NCBI RefSeq assembly: GCF_022751215.1
Contig: NZ_JAICDG010000005.1
Location: 594,969-658,968 of the forward strand
Reading direction: 5' to 3'
Source of the DNA: Actinomadura terrae
GTDB lineage: Bacteria; Actinomycetota; Actinomycetes; Streptosporangiales; Streptosporangiaceae
Length of the DNA: 64,000 nucleotides
Shown here: piece after piece, positions 48,885-58,504 of the stretch
Layout of the letters: each line of letters begins with the position of its first letter
How positions within the stretch are numbered: position 1 is the stretch's first letter
Program-made: the position numbers and the translations under genes
The notes under the pieces: generated by a model
Seen by the model: only the letters and a program-made list of their open reading frames with translations
Database searches by the model: none
Told to the model about the DNA's origin: nothing

Positions 48885-51800
48885 GTAGGTCGGGACGGTG
48901 GTCGCGCAGCCATTGGGTGATCCAGACGCCATCGCTGTCTGCGAGGCCGAGGACCGGGGTGTCGATGAGGCGGCGCAGCATCATCAGCGGCAGCAACGCC
49001 GTCAAGGCGTCCTGGTCGACGGCGTCCTGGCCGTAACCGTCGATGAGCGGGGCGGGGTCCGCGCCGCGGGGCATGTCGACGGCCAGAGCCCAGGTGAGGT
49101 CGAGCATGGGCGGGCCTGACTCGATCGCCCCCGGGTCGAGTACCCCGGTAAGGACCTCGCCGTCGAACAGGGCGTTGTGGCAGACCGCAACGTCGCCGTG
49201 AATCGCGGTCATGGGGAGCCCTTCGCAGGCGGCTCCGATGTGCTCGGCGATTGTCGGGTAGGCGTCCGGGGCGGTGGATCGCGCCCATCCCAGGAAGACG
49301 CCGAGGGCGCCGGGAGCGTCCAACCTGAGGCCCTCGCCGGGTGGACGGGAGTGCCAGAGCCGAAGCTGATGGCCGAGCTCGCGCTGGCGCGCGGGTGTCG
49401 GGTGATCCGCCTGCGCTCCAGGTAGGCGTTCCAGGACGGCCCACCACGTCTGTCCAGCCGTTCCCGCGTCCAACAGCCGAGGGGCTCGAATGCCTGTTGC
49501 GGCGCGCAGCTCCTCGAAATTGCGGACGGTCTCCAGCCGTTCGTGAAGGCGCCGACGCACCTTCACTACAGTCTGCGCGCCCGGCACGACACCATCGGCA
49601 CCGAGCGTCGCCAGCGCGGCGGGCAGATCGCGCGGACCGTCGAACGCGGGGCTGGTCAGTGCGGCCTCGACGGCCGCCTCCACAAGGGGATCGGGCAGCC
49701 GGCCAGTCGGGATCAGTGCCCGCTGGTCACCGGCGTCCAGCGGCCCGCAGACTCGCGTCCGCAGACGGGTCAGGGCATCAGACCAGCGGCGCCGCGCGGA
49801 GTCGGGATCGTCCAGCCACTCGATGGCGCCGAAGTCGGCGTCCAGCCCGGCCCACGTCCGGGTCACCGGCGCCCACACGGGCAAGCAGTCTTCGCTCAGG
49901 CTCTCTGCCGTGCGTGCGGCCTGCGCCATCCGGCCGCCGGAGGCGTCCATCAGGACTTGCAACGCCTCGACGGGCAGCAGTTCACGGGAAGCTCCGAGTT
50001 CGCCGAACCGGCGTGCCGCCGCGTCCAGCAGCTCGCTCGCAGCGTGACGTTCGCCGCGGAGTGCCCGCGCCATCGCCTCGGCCATGTCGCACTGGGCGAG
50101 CCCGATCGCCTCGCCGGCGGAGCCGTTCAGGTCGCGTGCTCGGCCGAGCAGCGCCAGCGTGCGGTCCGGGTCGTACCACATCAACGCCAGGAGCAGGTGC
50201 CGCAGAGCGCGCGCCTCCCACAGCGGTGCATTGGCTTCGCGCGCCGCCTCCAGAGTCGACTCGAAGTACCCGGCCGCCTCGGCGAACCGCGCGTTCTGCA
50301 AGTAGGTGTGGCCGAGCACGTCGGCGGCCCGCACCTGGTCCGGCCCTGCCTGCGATGCGCCTTCCATCAGCCGGGCGACCGACCGGTAGGCGCTGCGGCG
50401 CAGCGCGTTGTCGGCCAGGCCGAACCGCGCGCTCGCACCGATCAGCGATGCGGGCTCGATGCCGGACAGGTGGTCGGCGGCCTCTTCGACCCGTCCGATG
50501 ATGTGCGCGCGGCTCGCCAGCTCGTGCCTGTAGTAGTCGGCGTACGGACCGTCGGGATCACCTATCAGCTCGCGCAGCGCGCGGTAACGGTCCTCGGCAT
50601 TGCCGTCTCCGCGTGCCGTCAGGCGTGCGACCTCGGTCAGCCGAGCCAGTTCCGGCGAGCCTTGCAGCTCGGGCAGGGAGACCAGCACTTGCCAGTGTCC
50701 GAGCACAGTGAGGCTGTAGGCGATGTCGCCAACCGACTCCGGCGCCAGCCGATGTTCGTCTGCCGCGCTCAGGACGAGCAGGAACGCCGCCACGCACCGC
50801 CTGCTGCGCACGCCCAAGGGAAGCGGATGGTCGGCGTCGTCGTCCCAGACCGCCAGCGCGGTGCGTGTCAGATACTCGATCGCCCGCTCGACGTTGCGGG
50901 TCCGTTCGGTCTGCGTCCAGCCGTCGTCGGTGCCGCCGTCGCACTCGATGACGCTGCGGCGCAGGTTTTCGTGCAGCCGGTACGGCGGCCACACCGTCTC
51001 GTCCCGCCGGACGAACGGGCGTTGCAGGAACCGCTCGATCTGCCGGAGTCGTAGATGCGGCAGCACCGCATGCAGGACGTCCTCGTCGAACGCCTCCAGC
51101 AGTGCCGCAGCCCGGAGCAGGTCACGGTCGGGAGCGGACAGGTCCCGCATCGTCCGCAGCACCAGCTCGGGGAACCCGAGCCCGAACGCATCGGCCGGTG
51201 GAGCTTCGCCTCGCGCCAGGTACTGCCCGAACAATCCGGCCGACAGATCGAGGTAGAGCGGCGACCCGGCCGAGCCTGCGATGATCCGTGTCCGGATCTC
51301 GGGCCCGATCGCGGGGCTCCCGTCCACAGTGAGCCGTTTCTTCAGGTAAATCTCGGCCGATGCAGGGTCGAACCCGCCAAGGCCGAGCTGTTGGCCGTCG
51401 GCCAGGCCGGGCCAGCGACGCTCGCCGCCGTAGGTGAGTGTGACAGCCCTGGCAGGGTCATGCCAGCGCAACGCGAGCCGCCCGGCCGCGACGAACACCA
51501 CGTTCGGCATCAGGTAGACGAGCCGCGACACCAGGTCTTCCAAGCCGCCGCGCTCAGCGGGGAGGCGTTGGACGTTCTCCAGGGTGTCCAGCACGCACAG
51601 CGCCAGCGCGGGATGCTTGCTGCGTGCTCGTTCCAAGTCGGCGGCCAGCAGCACCGGCATGTATCCGAGCATCCGCTCCGGGTCCTGCTCGGACAGGATC
51701 GGATCGAGCGCTGGCAAGTCGGACCGCAGCCGTTTCAACCGTGTTTTCTCCGTCGCGGTACGGCCGAGCAGGTGCAGCGCCCGGTATGCAACCGATAGCG

Positions 51801-52329
51801 CGCCGAAACCGCCGAGAAGCTGATCGACGGTGTTGCCGACCTGCTCGGAGACCCCGAGCGACTCCGCCGCGTTCCCCTTCCGCAGGAACGATGTCAGCGA
51901 CTCGCCGGGGTGCTTGCGCTCCCAGTAGACGGCCAGCGCCACATCGAACGCCGGCCAGGACTTCGCCAGCGGCGCGAGCGCGGCGCGCACCCGCAGCAAG
52001 ACGGACTCAAAACTGGAGCTGGCCGGGTCTGCGAAGTCCAGTACCGCGTGCGCTCCGCGTCGCGGCAGGCCGTCCATCTCGCCGGTCACGGCCAGTTGCG
52101 CGACGTGCCGAGCCAGCGTGGACTTACCGATCCCGCCTTCACCGCATACGGCGATGAGGTTGGACGCCGGTCGCTGGAAGTCGAGCAGTTCCTCGACGGA
52201 CCAAGACCGTTCGGCCTGTTGAGCGAACTGGTCCTGGATGGCCCTGACCTGGGCTTCCCGGTTTGTGAAGATATGTTGCACTTCGAACGGAGCACGCGGG
52301 CCATAGCTGAAGAACTGGTCGACGTCCAC
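48868..52329 (-). CDS. STAND NTPase fused to an aminoglycoside-phosphotransferase-like kinase domain
   Basis: The protein has 1153 residues. The P-loop VCGEGGIGKST (61-71) and Walker B LCVLDTLENV (about 243-252) mark the STAND NTPase, followed by winged-helix and helical-repeat regions (about 380-900). From about residue 930 to the end there is a complete APH/choline-kinase-like domain. The N lobe has TVVKV and WWAVLERLPG. The catalytic HGD is at 1044-1046 with N1052 and the metal-binding D1065 (LDPG), then D1077. The fusion suggests that the STAND switch controls a small-molecule or protein kinase. Start is GTG 52329. The trigger and substrate are unknown. Confidence 0.8.
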   Translation of the reverse strand: MDVDQFFSYGPRAPFEVQHIFTNREAQVRAIQDQFAQQAERSWSVEELLDFQRPASNLIAVCGEGGIGKSTLARHVAQLAVTGEMDGLPRRGAHAVLDFADPASSSFESVLLRVRAALAPLAKSWPAFDVALAVYWERKHPGESLTSFLRKGNAAESLGVSEQVGNTVDQLLGGFGALSVAYRALHLLGRTATEKTRLKRLRSDLPALDPILSEQDPERMLGYMPVLLAADLERARSKHPALALCVLDTLENVQRLPAERGGLEDLVSRLVYLMPNVVFVAAGRLALRWHDPARAVTLTYGGERRWPGLADGQQLGLGGFDPASAEIYLKKRLTVDGSPAIGPEIRTRIIAGSAGSPLYLDLSAGLFGQYLARGEAPPADAFGLGFPELVLRTMRDLSAPDRDLLRAAALLEAFDEDVLHAVLPHLRLRQIERFLQRPFVRRDETVWPPYRLHENLRRSVIECDGGTDDGWTQTERTRNVERAIEYLTRTALAVWDDDADHPLPLGVRSRRCVAAFLLVLSAADEHRLAPESVGDIAYSLTVLGHWQVLVSLPELQGSPELARLTEVARLTARGDGNAEDRYRALRELIGDPDGPYADYYRHELASRAHIIGRVEEAADHLSGIEPASLIGASARFGLADNALRRSAYRSVARLMEGASQAGPDQVRAADVLGHTYLQNARFAEAAGYFESTLEAAREANAPLWEARALRHLLLALMWYDPDRTLALLGRARDLNGSAGEAIGLAQCDMAEAMARALRGERHAASELLDAAARRFGELGASRELLPVEALQVLMDASGGRMAQAARTAESLSEDCLPVWAPVTRTWAGLDADFGAIEWLDDPDSARRRWSDALTRLRTRVCGPLDAGDQRALIPTGRLPDPLVEAAVEAALTSPAFDGPRDLPAALATLGADGVVPGAQTVVKVRRRLHERLETVRNFEELRAATGIRAPRLLDAGTAGQTWWAVLERLPGAQADHPTPARQRELGHQLRLWHSRPPGEGLRLDAPGALGVFLGWARSTAPDAYPTIAEHIGAACEGLPMTAIHGDVAVCHNALFDGEVLTGVLDPGAIESGPPMLDLTWALAVDMPRGADPAPLIDGYGQDAVDQDALTALLPLMMLRRLIDTPVLGLADSDGVWITQWLRDHRPDLLTLVQ

Positions 52330-52369
52330 GCCCGATACCCGATCACATCCCCGCTGATCCTGACAACGC

Positions 52370-52386
52370 GCCCCCCATGCGGGGGC
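52370..52386 (-). terminator. Short GC hairpin after the LysM-BTAD gene
   Basis: GCCCCC...GGGGGC with a short loop at 52370-52386, between the stop of the LysM-BTAD gene and the start of the STAND-APH gene. It may end the Tad operon. It is small and has no U-tract. Confidence 0.4.
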
Positions 52387-52447
52387 CGCTGCCGAAAGCT
52401 TGAGCGGTGACCGGTGTTGCGCGCTTGACGACGGCTGGCTTTCGTCC

Positions 52448-55183
52448 TCAATTTCGGAACGACGCTGACGTTGAGGAATTCACGAGCTTCCGCGTCTCTT
52501 CCTCAGGTTCGGCATCGAGTTCATCCAGGCGGGCCGTGAGGAGCCCGTAGGTACGGCGGACGGCGTCCGGACGTCCGAGACGGGCTTGCAGCCGCATGAT
52601 GTGCCGGTAGAGCGGCTCGGAGTAGGGGTCGTGGTTGATGGCCTGTTCCAGCACCGTCAGCGCTCGTTCCGGCTCGTCCTCCTGGATGCGCTGGGCGAGG
52701 CTTGCCAGTGCATCGCTGATGGTTCGGCGGAGGTGTTCGCGCTGGATCTCGGCCCACTCCTGGGCGAGGCCGCTGCCGAACTCACCGACCCGACAGTCCG
52801 CTACTAGGGTGAGCGCCTTGATTCGAGCGGTGTCGTCGGTGGCTCGCTGAGCATCGGCGAGGGCGGCCGTCAGGTGCCATAGGTCGACGTCAACGACACT
52901 GGGGTCGATGCGGTAGCGGCCAGCGCTGTGGACGACGTACATGGGCCCGCTGAGGCCGGTAGCGGCCCGAAGGACGCTACGGATGTTGCTGACGGCTGTG
53001 TTGAACTTCGGGACGACACTCTCGGGACTTTCATCTGGCCAGAGGTCGGCACTGGCACGGTCCCGTGTGACGCCGTCCGGATGCAGCGCTAGGTAGGCGA
53101 GCAGGTCACGGGCGCGCTGGCGTAGCCCAGTATTGATCGGGCCTGCTGCGGTGTGCAGGCGGACATGCCCGAGCACGCTAAGGCGGACGGGCGGGCGCGG
53201 TGCTCCTTCGGACCGAGGTGGCGGGACGATGGTCGAGGTGGTGGGTGGGTCGTGTTCGGGTTCGGTGTCATCGCCCGGCGCCGGGGAGGCGGCGTCTGCT
53301 TCGGTGCCGGTGGCAGTCTGGATGGTTTGCAGCATGCCCGTGGCGTCGTTGGTGGTCAGGTGGAACAGGCGGGCTCCAGCGAACCGTTCGGCGTCGGGGC
53401 CGTGAGCGTCCGTCACGGTCCCGTCGCTGGAGAGCTCCACGCGGGTGCCGGACGGCCAGTCACCGAGGGCCAGGACGCCGATGGCGTACCGGCGGCCAAG
53501 CGTTACGAGGGCATACGGGGTGCCGTTGTGTGCAGGGATTGATGCGACCAGCAGCACGGTCGGGAGCGGCTCGGCGGGGTCGTCGGCGCGTAGGGCGGGC
53601 ACGTCGGGTTGATTGGCCGAGTCCAGGATTCGGCTGCGGCGAAGGAGCTCGGCCTCCAGGTGATCGGTGGCCTCGCCGAGCGAAGGCGTGATGACCAAGC
53701 CCTCGAGTGCCGCAGAGAGGTTGGTGATGTCGTCGCCCGGAAAGAGCGCCTGTGCGTCGGCCTGCGGGATGAGGATCTCGGCGCGGTAGCGGTGGGACTT
53801 GGCAAGAAGTTCGGTGGTGACGGCCCGGGCCGCGGCGTGCGCTCCGTCCCCAGACAGGCCGAGGCTGAGCCCGGCCAGGGGAACGGTGACGGCACCGCTG
53901 TCACGGGTGCCCATGACGAGGTGGTCTGGTTCGTTAGCCGACAGATCTTGGTGGACGAGTTCCTCGTCGGACGGGACGGGAGCTTCGTGGTCGGCGTAGG
54001 TGTCCAAGTGGGCCTTGCGGGCTTTGAGCGCCGGGGCCGCAATCGGGCGTTCGGGAGTGGGCTTGGAGGCGCCCGGATCGTTTTCCGGCAAGCGTCGGCG
54101 ACGTCGGTGCAGGCGGGTCGCGGCTACAGCCACGCTGAGCGCGGCGGCGAGACCGAAGCCAATCCGCGACCCGGACGGCAAGGAGATCGCAAGCGGTGAG
54201 TCTGGGCCGTCTTGGTCGTACGGTGCCGATGATTTGGGGTTGGCGGAATGGTCGGCAGGTGGGGCCACGACTGGGGTCGGCACCGAAGATGCCGTCGACT
54301 CATTGGCCCCTGGACCAGGGCGAACTGGGGGCGGGGCCTCTCTGGGCTTCTCTCGTCCGGACAATGTCGCGGCTGGGCGCGACGAGCCCCCTCGCGGTGA
54401 TGGCGCGTCATCTGGCGAGCTGGGCCGCGGAAGTCGTATGCGCTGGCCCGGGTGGAGCGTGGCGGGATCGGTCAGGGCAGGGATTCCGTCGGGCTGGTCG
54501 ATACCCCGGCTGCTCTTGAAGAGCTTGGGATATTGGGCGCCAGATCCGTAGGTGCGACGAGCGAGGCTCCACAGGGTCTCGCCCCGCTTGACGATATGGG
54601 TGCGCCAAAGGCGGTGATCGGGCTTCGGGTGAGGTGGAGGCTCGTCGGCCAGCAGCGGAGTCCAGTCAGATGCACCCGGGTCCTCCGGCGGTGCGGCCTG
54701 CTCAGGCGCAAGCTGTTCTTGCGCGGCCGATCGGGGACCAGCGGCGACATGGACGCCGGTCACGGCGGGCGGATGTGTCGCGGCGGAGGCCGAGGTGCTG
54801 AGCGAGGCGGCGGCGCTGAACGTGAGGGTGGCCGTAGCGACCAGATCCCGGACCAGCTCTTGCAGTGGTCGGATCGGACGCGGCAGGGCGGGCCGCGATC
54901 GTCCGATCAGGTAGTTCATCATCTCGGCGAAGACGGTGATGGTGAACAGACACCAGGCGCCCCAAGCGACGAGCCAGATCGTTGCTAGGAACACGCTCTG
55001 GTCGGTGTCCTGCCGCATCAGCGTCGCGTTGATCTCCTCCCATGACGGAAGACGGTCCGGGATGGGAGAGCCGCCCATGGCGTACATCGCGACCGGGCAT
55101 CCCACCAGGAGCAACACAAGAACTACGAGAGCGCCCAGTCCTCGTGTGAAGTCGGCGAGGCGGCTGCGTCCGGCATAGGTCAC
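52448..55183 (-). CDS. Membrane LysM-BTAD regulatory protein
   Basis: The protein has 911 residues. GTG 55183 is chosen because it follows the stop of the TadG-like gene by a few bases and starts just before the first membrane helix. Order: two or three membrane helices (residues 10-140), LysM (about 194-250, RGETLWSLARRTYG), a Pro-rich linker, another membrane helix (IGFGLAAALSVAVAA), and a cytoplasmic part with a BTAD-type C-terminus (about 660-905, starting VRLSVLGHVRLH). It may link cell-wall sensing outside to regulation inside. This type regularly accompanies Tad-like clusters in actinomycetes. Confidence 0.82.
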   Translation of the reverse strand: MTYAGRSRLADFTRGLGALVVLVLLLVGCPVAMYAMGGSPIPDRLPSWEEINATLMRQDTDQSVFLATIWLVAWGAWCLFTITVFAEMMNYLIGRSRPALPRPIRPLQELVRDLVATATLTFSAAASLSTSASAATHPPAVTGVHVAAGPRSAAQEQLAPEQAAPPEDPGASDWTPLLADEPPPHPKPDHRLWRTHIVKRGETLWSLARRTYGSGAQYPKLFKSSRGIDQPDGIPALTDPATLHPGQRIRLPRPSSPDDAPSPRGGSSRPAATLSGREKPREAPPPVRPGPGANESTASSVPTPVVAPPADHSANPKSSAPYDQDGPDSPLAISLPSGSRIGFGLAAALSVAVAATRLHRRRRRLPENDPGASKPTPERPIAAPALKARKAHLDTYADHEAPVPSDEELVHQDLSANEPDHLVMGTRDSGAVTVPLAGLSLGLSGDGAHAAARAVTTELLAKSHRYRAEILIPQADAQALFPGDDITNLSAALEGLVITPSLGEATDHLEAELLRRSRILDSANQPDVPALRADDPAEPLPTVLLVASIPAHNGTPYALVTLGRRYAIGVLALGDWPSGTRVELSSDGTVTDAHGPDAERFAGARLFHLTTNDATGMLQTIQTATGTEADAASPAPGDDTEPEHDPPTTSTIVPPPRSEGAPRPPVRLSVLGHVRLHTAAGPINTGLRQRARDLLAYLALHPDGVTRDRASADLWPDESPESVVPKFNTAVSNIRSVLRAATGLSGPMYVVHSAGRYRIDPSVVDVDLWHLTAALADAQRATDDTARIKALTLVADCRVGEFGSGLAQEWAEIQREHLRRTISDALASLAQRIQEDEPERALTVLEQAINHDPYSEPLYRHIMRLQARLGRPDAVRRTYGLLTARLDELDAEPEEETRKLVNSSTSASFRN

Positions 55184-55185
55184 GG

Positions 55186-55638
55186 CTACTGGGGTCCTTC
55201 CACTCCGGTGGTCAGGTTCGCGGTCGCGGTGCCTTGGGCGTGCAGGGACGAAACCCCGATGACTGACAGAAAGCGCGCGGGCCGACTGATGGAGACGTGG
55301 ACGCGGATGGTGCGCCTTCCGAGCACCGTCACGGTGCCAGCGTGGCCACTGGCCCACAGGTAGGCCCGCGCTGCCCGAATCGCGGACTCGCGATCCACGA
55401 CGAACTGCCCGCGAGTGTAGGCACGGTTCCGATCGACTTGTCCGGCGCCGGCGCGGGCGGCTTCTTGGGCGACGGTGTTGGCGTCCTGTCGGGCTTCGAG
55501 GGCCTGCTCGAAGTCGATGACGGCGCCGAAGAAGACCACGACGACCATGGTGATGATGACGGCGAAGACGCTGACACTTCCGCGTTCGCGTTGCTGCCGC
55601 GTCACCCGTTTGCGTGGTGACTGTGGAGCGGTGGTCAT
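55186..55638 (-). CDS. TadE/TadG-like pilus protein
   Basis: The protein has 150 residues. A short basic N-terminus ending in RERGSVSVFAVII precedes one hydrophobic helix (about 20-40), then an extracellular domain with an Ala-rich helix EARQDANTVAQEAARAGA. This is the TadE/TadG-like pseudopilin layout. ATG 55638 overlaps the stop of the next upstream gene (ATGA). It is probably a minor component of the pilus. Confidence 0.75.
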   Translation of the reverse strand: MTTAPQSPRKRVTRQQRERGSVSVFAVIITMVVVVFFGAVIDFEQALEARQDANTVAQEAARAGAGQVDRNRAYTRGQFVVDRESAIRAARAYLWASGHAGTVTVLGRRTIRVHVSISRPARFLSVIGVSSLHAQGTATANLTTGVEGPQ

Positions 55639-56087
55639 CGTGTTGCCCGGTAGGGGTCGATGGGTGATCGGTGGGTCTTGGTGACCGTTCGAGCACCGGG
55701 CATCCCCGGTAGCCCGACGTCGCTGAGTTGGATGGCGCAGGTCACTCGCGCGGAGACCGTGGCCGGTTGCCCGACGGGGCGGTTGAAGCCGGACAGATCG
55801 AGTCGGACGGAGGGTGTGCAGTGCAGGCCCCGGTCGCGCAGGGTGTGCATGGCGCTGGTGCTGGCTGCGTCGTTGGCTTGGTGTGCGGTGCGGGCGATGG
55901 AGGCTTGGCGTGCGGCGTCGGCGGCGGCTTGGGCGACTACGGCGCTGCCGTGTGAGACCCGCATCGCCACTAGCAGGCCAGCGAGGAAGGCGATGAACAC
56001 CGGCGCCAGGATCGCGGTCTCCACGACCGCGTTGCCCGCATCCCGCTCCACGCCCGCGCGAACCGAGACCCCCTTCCTCCAGTTCAC
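55635..56087 (-). CDS. TadE-like pseudopilin
   Basis: The protein has 150 residues. It contains RDAGNAVVETAILAPVFIAF, the TadE-type cleavage and helix region (residues 15-34), then a variable extracellular domain with two Cys. ATG 56087 overlaps the preceding stop. It is one of three similar proteins in a row. Confidence 0.8.
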   Translation of the reverse strand: MNWRKGVSVRAGVERDAGNAVVETAILAPVFIAFLAGLLVAMRVSHGSAVVAQAAADAARQASIARTAHQANDAASTSAMHTLRDRGLHCTPSVRLDLSGFNRPVGQPATVSARVTCAIQLSDVGLPGMPGARTVTKTHRSPIDPYRATR

Positions 56088-56479
56088 GCCGAGTCCGGGG
56101 TGGTGAAGCGTTCACGGGCACCGCGCACGGTCTTGGAAACGGTGATTTCGACGCCTGGCAACAATGACGGCGCCTTTCCGGTGACCCGGACGGCGATGGT
56201 GTTGGTACCGGACACGGTGACCGAGGGCGCTTGCAGGACAGGCTCATCGCGGGCGAAGGACGCCGCGGCGGCTTGCCCTCTTGCAAAGGTGCCCTGGCGG
56301 GCGCGTGCGATGCGGAGTCCTTCTTCGGCGGCCGACTGTGCCACGTCCCGGGCCACCGACACCATCACCGCCTGCACCAGCGCCAGGAACAGCAGGCCCA
56401 CCACGGGGAAGGTGATGGCCATGGCGACGGTCGCGGACCCATCATCGCGCCGCCCCCGTACCCGTCGGAGCGTGTTCAT
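56084..56479 (-). CDS. TadE-like pseudopilin
   Basis: The protein has 131 residues. The N-terminus RRDDGSATVAMAITFPVVGL is a TadE-like motif followed by a helix rich in Ala/Val. The C-terminal domain is beta-rich (VTVSGTNTIAVRVTGKAP). ATG 56479 overlaps the upstream stop. It is probably a minor pilin. Confidence 0.78.
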   Translation of the reverse strand: MNTLRRVRGRRDDGSATVAMAITFPVVGLLFLALVQAVMVSVARDVAQSAAEEGLRIARARQGTFARGQAAAASFARDEPVLQAPSVTVSGTNTIAVRVTGKAPSLLPGVEITVSKTVRGARERFTTPDSA

Positions 56480-56700
56480 GGGCCGGTGGCGCCGGGGATC
56501 TTGTTGATCCAGCCGTGCACCTTGCTGGACACGGCCAGGTAGACGACGAACGCCAGCCCGGCGAAACCGGCCACGATGATGATCGTCTCGACCACCCCCG
56601 AGCCCCGGTCGCGGCAGCCCCGCAACTCGGCGGCGAGCCGTCGGCCTCGGTTGTGTACGGCGAGTGCGACGCGGAGCGCCGCGGTGTTGAGCGAGTTCAT
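56476..56700 (-). CDS. Small Flp/TadE-like pilin subunit
   Basis: The protein has 74 residues, with ATG at 56700. A basic start is followed by RDRGSGVVETIIIVAGFAGL (residues 31-50) and a hydrophobic helix, then a short extracellular end. It is the smallest pilin-like protein of the cluster and a good candidate for the major subunit. This is inference from size. Confidence 0.7.
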   Translation of the reverse strand: MNSLNTAALRVALAVHNRGRRLAAELRGCRDRGSGVVETIIIVAGFAGLAFVVYLAVSSKVHGWINKIPGATGP

Positions 56701-56735
56701 GGTCCCCCGATGTATTGGTGTGGACGTCCGGGCGT

Positions 56736-57626
56736 TCAGCCGGACGCCAGAAGTTTGGAGAAGAACGGGAAGCCGACCAGGATCACGAAACCGAGCATGA
56801 GCAGGCTGGTCGGCACCCACATGGCGGTCGTCCGGGAGTTGGCCTCGGCCCGTGCGGCGGCGGACGCCTCGTGCCGCATAGAGGTGATCTTGGCGACCAG
56901 GACGTCATGCATCTTCGCGCCCTCGCTCCCGGCGATCTCTGCCGTATGCGCGAGATCGATCAGATCTCGAACGCCGATCTCCTCACCGAGTCGGGCTAGG
57001 GCACGCCAAGGCTGCTGCTGGGCATGCCGGGCTCGCGTCAGCGCCTCGTGAACGCGGCGGAACGGCCATCCCTCGGTGATCTTCGCGGGGTTCTCCAGCG
57101 CGGAGTTCAGTGCGGCACCGGCTTCGCGTTCCAGGACGACGAGCTGGAGATAGGACGTGAAGGCGTACCGGAAGTCGCGGCGGCGTTGACGAGCCTGCGA
57201 TCGCACGTTCCAGTCCGGCACCAGCCACAGAACTGCGGCCAAAGCGAACCCGGCGACGATCGGAAACGACCAGGTCGGCGAGCCGCCAGCCAATGCCACC
57301 AGGCCGCTGAAGACGGACGGTACGACGAGCCCGGTGATGAACAGGGCCAGCTTGTCGAGCATGAACCGTTCGACCGGACGTCCAAGCAGCGCCAGGTCAG
57401 TCCGCGGTATGGCAAGCAGCCCGGCCGGACGCGCGACGCGCTCCGCCAGCCACCGTCCCACAGCTTCGCGAGCGCTGAGCTCGTCGACGGGCGATACAGG
57501 GTTCGGCACGAGCTGGATGCGAGTCAGCGCGGCGTCCAGGCGAGGAGGCGCAGGCCGCAGCTCGCTGACAAGCAGGATGAGTCCGACGGCCCCCAGGCTC
57601 CCAGCAAGAGCGGCGACTACGGTCAC
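56736..57626 (-). CDS. tadC: TadC-like type II secretion F-domain protein
   Basis: The protein has 296 residues. GTG 57626 overlaps the stop of tadB. Hydrophobic helices occur at the N-terminus, in the middle (LFITGLVVPSVFSGLVALAG) and at the C-terminus (SLLMLGFVILVGFPFF). A T2SS-F segment (FTSYLQLVVLEREAGAALNS and EIAGSEGAKMHDVLVAK) lies between. It forms part of the inner-membrane platform. Confidence 0.82.
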   Translation of the reverse strand: MTVVAALAGSLGAVGLILLVSELRPAPPRLDAALTRIQLVPNPVSPVDELSAREAVGRWLAERVARPAGLLAIPRTDLALLGRPVERFMLDKLALFITGLVVPSVFSGLVALAGGSPTWSFPIVAGFALAAVLWLVPDWNVRSQARQRRRDFRYAFTSYLQLVVLEREAGAALNSALENPAKITEGWPFRRVHEALTRARHAQQQPWRALARLGEEIGVRDLIDLAHTAEIAGSEGAKMHDVLVAKITSMRHEASAAARAEANSRTTAMWVPTSLLMLGFVILVGFPFFSKLLASG

Positions 57627-58504
57627 GGCTCGACCCCCTGCTCCGCAGACGAGCGACGGCTGGAGTGCAGGAAACGCGCCCCGGTCGACAGCACGGCCAG
57701 CCCCCGCATCCACCCCAGCCCGCCCCCGTAAATCGCCGCTACCACGGCCAGCACCGTCTGACCGAGCGCGGTGCCGTAGGGAGCGGCGAACGTCTGAGAC
57801 GAGGCGAACAGCACGCTCAGGACGGCAACGGACGCCACGATGACGATCAGCGTCGTCCGTAGTCCGGCACGCTCGGCCTCGACATCCCGACGGACGAGGA
57901 CCTCGTGTTCCACGGCGTCGGCAAGCAGCCTCAACGCCTCCCGCGTCCCAGGACCGCGCCGGCGGGAGGCTAGAACCAGCGCGCAGGCGATCAGATCAGC
58001 GATGGGGTCGTCCAGCTCATCGGCGAATGCCCGCAGAGCCTGCTCGGTGTTGGCGTGATTGTTCAGCCGCTCCGCCAGGACGGTCACCGGTACGCGGATC
58101 ACCTCGGGCGCGATGCGGGCGCTGTCGGCGAGAGCTTGTTCTAGGCCGCGGCTGGCGCCCATCATCTCAGCCAGCCGCCGGGACCATTGCGCCAGCGCTT
58201 CCAGCCGCGTGATGCGGCGTTGCGGTGCTCGTCCCGACAGCATCGGCGGAACCATGTACGCCCCGGCCGCCATCGCGAGGGCGGCGACCGGCCATCCAGA
58301 CAGCAGGAACACCACAAGGGCCACCACGGCGGTGGCGAGCAACCGGTTGCGGCGTCCGGGCCAGGCTCGCGAGCGTAGGAGCGTCTGCAAACGCGACGGG
58401 GGACGTACCTGCCGTTCGGCCTGGTCGGTGCCTCGCAAGCCAACCACGATCACGAAAACGGCCCCGGCGGTGCAGAGGCCGCCCAAGGCGGCGAGCACGG
58501 TCAC
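57623..58504 (-). CDS. tadB: TadB-like type II secretion F-domain protein
   Basis: The protein has 293 residues. The GTG at 58504 overlaps the stop of tadA. Helices at both ends and a T2SS-F-type core (RRLAEMMGASRGLEQALADS; ADELDDPIADLIACALVLAS) fit TadB. Together with TadC it anchors the assembly ATPase in the membrane. Confidence 0.82.
   Translation of the reverse strand: MTVLAALGGLCTAGAVFVIVVGLRGTDQAERQVRPPSRLQTLLRSRAWPGRRNRLLATAVVALVVFLLSGWPVAALAMAAGAYMVPPMLSGRAPQRRITRLEALAQWSRRLAEMMGASRGLEQALADSARIAPEVIRVPVTVLAERLNNHANTEQALRAFADELDDPIADLIACALVLASRRRGPGTREALRLLADAVEHEVLVRRDVEAERAGLRTTLIVIVASVAVLSVLFASSQTFAAPYGTALGQTVLAVVAAIYGGGLGWMRGLAVLSTGARFLHSSRRSSAEQGVEP

Noticed and set aside
55184..55696. 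Extended start of the LysM-BTAD protein into the TadG-like gene
   Set aside because: The extra residues are Arg/His/Pro-rich shadow of the TadG-like gene. GTG 55183 begins just before the first membrane helix.
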